Positions 60,301-64,000 of a DNA stretch of 64,000 nucleotides are shown here, piece by piece. The stretch covers positions 434,001 to 498,000 of the forward strand of contig BLAL01000259.1 in NCBI GenBank assembly GCA_015698045.1. Direction: 5' to 3'. This stretch comes from Rhizophagus clarus (lineage: Eukaryota; Glomeromycota; Glomeromycetes; Glomerales; Glomeraceae). Under the pieces are notes generated by a model, which saw nothing but the letters and a program-made list of their open reading frames with translations, was not told the origin of the DNA and ran no database searches. Both the position numbers and the translations under genes were made by a program. Within the stretch, counting starts at the first letter, position 1. Every line of letters begins with the position of its first letter.

Positions 60301-61690
60301 CAAGAAGTAGCATGTAAACCAACATTAAAGACTGAAGGAGAGTTGAAATTAAATTCAAGATTGCGAGGATATCATGAAATTTTAATGAAATTATCTGAAT
60401 GCGAGCATATTCTTAAATTTTATGGTGTCTCTAAAATTGACAATACTAATGTTCTGGTTTTTGAATGGGCACATTACGGGACTCTAAAAGAACTATACGA
60501 AAAAAAGGATATTCAATGGCATTATAAGATTCAAATTGCTCTTAAAATTTGCCGTGGGCTTATATTTTTACAAAAGGTTGGAATCCTACATCATGACTTG
60601 AGGTGTGAAAATATCTTGATGACACAAAATTTAGAACCAAAAATTTATAATTTTAATTTGACGCGTTATATTTTTGAAAACATCGCTACATTAAGGCAAG
60701 AAATAGATGACGCCGTACGTTGGTTAGCTCCCGAGAAATTAATCAATTTTAAGTCAAAATATACAACACGTTGCGAAATTTTTAGTTTTGGTATTTTGCT
60801 TTGGGAACTTGCCTTTGAGACAATTCCATATAGAAGCTTGAAATTAGATGACATTAGAGATTTTGTGATTAAAGGCGGTAGAGAAATAATTAAATTTCGT
60901 GATTCTAATCCTGAAATTTCTAAATTTCAAACGGGTTATAAAAAAATCATAATTAACGGTAAGTATTAATCCAATAATAAAAACCGATAAGTTAATGTAC
61001 TACTAATACATAAAATACTTTTTTATATATTTAGCCTGGAAGAATGATCCACGAGAACGTATTTCTTTTTTGAAAGCATTCAACATACTAGACGAACTAT
61101 ATAATTCCATTAGTCATATGATAGATGAGAATATGCCAGCTTTACTTGATGATAAAATTTTGGACTTAGATGACTATGATGGTCTAGTATTATCGGATGA
61201 AAATATTAGTCCAATAATGCAAGTAATTTCATTTGGTGAAGGTATACAAGCCCATAAGGCAGGAGACTATCAAAAGTCATGGGAATGTTTTGAATATCAT
61301 GCAGAAAATGGTAATGAAAAAGCAAAGTATTGGAAGGGTTATTATTTATTAGAAGGACTTAACTGTAAAAAAGATTTCGAAAAAGGTAGAAAATTACTTA
61401 AAGAGGTTGCCGATGAAGGAATTCCTGAGGCTCAATTGCGTTATGCGTTTACTTTATTTAAGTCAAGCGAGAGGTTTGACAAAGAAATATTTATGAACTA
61501 TCTCACTAAAGCTGCCGAAGGGAATAACAGTATCGCACAATTTAATTTGGGTGATATATATTGTAATGGGAAATTGAATATTCCAAAGAACGAAAATGAA
61601 GGAGTTAAATGGTTAAGGAAGGCTGCTCTACAAGATCATACTAACTCAATTAAATTTTTAAAAAAATTAGGAATAGGTATTATTGATTAA
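57328..61690 (+). CDS. Giant multi-module kinase: 3x(zinc ribbon + half N-lobe), C-lobe, MLKL-like bundle, second pseudokinase, Sel1
   Basis: Exons 57328-57735, 57800-58282, 58361-58813, 58879-60958 and 61035-61690, all in phase, about 1,359 residues. Exons 1-3 each encode a CxxC...WCxxC zinc-ribbon-like motif (Tyr replaces one Cys-adjacent Trp-Cys pair in module 3), a FEWIPYNQFNNI segment and a kinase N-lobe with the VALK lysine; the usual G-x-G-x-x-G loop is degenerate in all three (EERKDNF, EIGVDDF, EIQKGDF). Exon 4 supplies a kinase C-lobe (HDLHTGN at about 525, SDMG at about 547, APE), then an MLKL-like helical unit (about 710-840), then a second kinase domain with VACK and HHDLRCEN (about 1021) but NFN instead of DFG (about 1039). 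Exon 5 ends that domain and adds about three Sel1-like repeats. Scaffold or signalling role is inferred. Confidence 0.85.
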
Positions 61691-64000
61691 TCCATATCAG
61701 GCTAATATTCTGTTTAAAAAAAGTTAAGGTAGGGAGGGAGAAAAATGTTAAACAATCTAAATTATGTGTGAATAAACGAGTGAGAAGGGTATATTAAACA
61801 ACGCACTGGCTTTATATTAAGTTATTATTCACTTAATGTATAAAATTTGATGATTTTAGAAATTGAACTGTTTGAGTTATTAAATTAAGGAGAATTTAAA
61901 TATATAGCCGCCTCATAAAATTTTATATTTTATGTGTATTATATATTACTAAAAACTTTAAAATATAATGTTTAGCTTGACGTGAGAACAATGCGTGAAT
62001 ATAGAGCGTGTCAAATATTGAAATTTTAGAGTTTAGAGGTACAATGAGCCGGGTCCGAGTCCAGAATGTAATATTATTTCTGGCAAACTTGCTATTTAAT
62101 TCCAGCAGATATGTTAAGATTTGTCATTACTGTAGACTTCGCAGTCACATGATTACGATTTAATCTATCGGGTTAACCACCGGTTAACCTAGACCCCGAA
62201 TTTGATCTTTAATTAATTTATACTTTCCATTATTAAAGAAAAAAATCTCTTCTCCTTCTATTTTCTTCTAGTATTTTCAACAGCAGTTAAAACTTAATAT
62301 TTGGCATAAAGTTGTAGAGCTTTCAATAACAAATGTATTTTTTGTTCTGTAACGATTTCGCAATGTAATTTCAAAAATTTGGCCAGGCTAATATACGAAA
62401 TATTCTCATATTAATTTTCGTTTGTGTTTTGAATATTATTAAGACGCGGTTTTGCTTTTTTACTTTCAAAGTGTAACTTAAATGCTTTAGCCAAAGAAAA
62501 TAAACAAAATAAAGTTATTCTGTAGGTTAGCTTATATAGTTGTGGATATATATATATATATTGTAATAACATTAAACCGCATTCTTTTGGTAAAGTTTCT
62601 GAGTTAGGCCGGACCAAGCAAAAACATAATCCCCCCTTTTTGTTTTCAAAATGGTTCTTGAACAACGCTTATTTGCAATTTTGATTGGACAAAATTTATA
62701 AAAATCATGTGACTGATCAAGATTTGTAATGATGATCAAGTTTTAGCCAATCAATTAGGCTTCCTCCCCCCTTCTCTGACTCCAGATTTATGTTAACCAC
62801 ACTATCTGCTTGATCCGGCCTTATTATAGTATAACATATAACATTTATAACATTTAATTATTAATTCTAATATTGGTTTTGATATTGATTCAAATAAGCT
62901 TTCATTTAATAAAGTTTTATATTTTTAAGACTTTTAATCGTTTAAAGTCGGTTCATTATGATTTATTGAACTATCTTATTAATATCTGTTATAGATTACT
63001 TGTTAATTTATACTACTGAAATAATTCATTTTGTAGTTATAAAAATCATGCGAACAAAATTATGATTATATAATTATGACCCGAATTAGGCCATTTATTA
63101 TACTAGTTTTTACATTGTAATAATTGTTTCATTGTTAACCCATGTGATATACATTCTCTCTTTTTTCATTCAACTTGAAATCCTTTATTCAATTTCTTAT
63201 GTTCATCCCATTTTTTCACAGTCTAGTTCAGCTATTTTGTTTAGATATTGAAAGAATATTCAAGTTCTTAATTTCCTAGATATTGAATGTTTGGTCTCAG
63301 ATTCTGTTCTATAACTCATTTCAAAGATTGATGACATTTGGTTTGCAGGAGAAAAGATATAGAATTTAGAAATAAAGGTGTTCAAGGACTCAGTCAGAAC
63401 TATTTAAATTTCTTTGTTTTCCATCTTATTCGTTCTAGAGTTTTGTTTAGCTATTTTAAACTTTAAATCTTGTGTTTGTTGGAGGATATGTTCAAAAACA
63501 CATAAAGAAGCGTGTAAAGAAGTTGCGCTCAGTAAGTCTTAACCTTAAAAATTTTTTCCCTGATCAATTTTTATTCACGCTCGATTGCTCGAACTAAAAA
63601 AACAAAATCAACGTTATTTTATTGGATGAGCTTTATCGCCTTTTGGCCAAATATAATTATTCCCTATTACAAATCAAGTGATCATCAAAGATTATAACCT
63701 TATTATTTGTGTCACAGGTGCATCACCTTGATGGGGTGCTACAAATAAATATATTAAATAAAAAATGATCTGCAATTTACATAAAAAAAAAAATTTTTTT
63801 TTTCCTATATTATGACCAAAATTATCACATTTAAGACCATATTGTAGTATTCCTAATCTCACACATATATAAATTTCATCTAATTTAAATAAGGAAGACA
63901 ACTTTATTTCGTAATACAACTATCGAGTCTAAGGAATTTACATCAAGGTAAATATTTTTAACGTGACATCGCAATGGATGCTAAGGTCATAGGTCCATAT
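61691..64000. other. Gene-free end of window with one MITE
   Basis: Apart from the TTA-flanked MITE at 62607-62820 I see no gene. GC-richer patches at about 62050 (GCCGGGTCCGAGTCC) and 62165-62195 (GGTTAACCACCGGTTAACC, a near-palindrome) may be repeat fragments. The frames 62411-62665 and 63692-63919 (minus) lack recognisable domains. Confidence 0.5.
62607..62820. mobile_element. 214-bp MITE with TTA target duplication
   Basis: Termini GGCCGGACCAAGCA (62607-62620) and TGCTTGATCCGGCC (62807-62820) are inverted with one mismatch in 14, and TTA flanks both sides (62604-62606 and 62821-62823). There is no coding capacity. It shares the GGCC start and the TTA duplication with the 27260-29002 element, so the same transposase superfamily may have moved both. 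Confidence 0.8.

Overview
The window is very AT-rich eukaryotic DNA with long poly-A/poly-T runs, short GT-AG introns (about 50-100 nt), long gene-poor stretches and many decayed copies of genes and mobile elements. Kinase genes carrying Sel1 repeats, a Crinkler-type effector gene, a Helitron relic and a tRNA-Asp with a short canonical intron together point to an arbuscular mycorrhizal fungus of the Rhizophagus type (Glomeromycotina). That assignment is inference from gene content; no search was run. Exon structures were built by hand from splice sites and reading-frame phase. Every multi-exon model listed keeps phase across all junctions unless stated.

Layout. 1-5.9 kb: a pyrimidine-rich repeat, a decayed ADP-ribosyltransferase-like relic (minus) and a secreted alpha-carbonic anhydrase (minus). 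5.9-16 kb: an intact kinase-Sel1 gene (plus), a decayed relative, a deleted Helitron with its 3' end preserved, small inverted repeats and a kinase N-lobe pseudogene. 16-30 kb: mostly non-coding; a Crinkler (CRN) gene with a nuclease-like C-terminus and a single-base frameshift, a small multi-exon gene just upstream of it, and a complete 1,743-bp terminal-inverted-repeat transposon with a TTA target duplication and a broken multi-ORF gene. 30-36 kb: a small single-exon gene with a possible N-myristoylation signal and an eight-exon RING-H2 gene with a long acidic tail (both minus). 36-48 kb: tRNA-Asp(GTC), two tandem seven-transmembrane receptor-like genes (plus) and an RNase III-like gene that has lost part of its active site (plus). 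50-62 kb: a cluster of three large kinase genes.

The 50-62 kb cluster is the most interesting region. Two minus-strand genes carry two and three tandem helical units that resemble the four-helix bundle at the N-terminus of MLKL, the executioner of animal necroptosis, each followed by a TKL-like kinase domain. The third gene, transcribed divergently from a 520-bp intergenic region with three CACGTG boxes, encodes about 1,359 residues: three zinc-ribbon plus truncated kinase N-lobe modules, a kinase C-lobe, one MLKL-like helical unit, a second kinase domain lacking DFG, and Sel1 repeats. I infer a fungal cell-death or danger-signalling kinase system built by exon duplication. The helical-domain identification rests on pattern recognition and needs profile or structure comparison.
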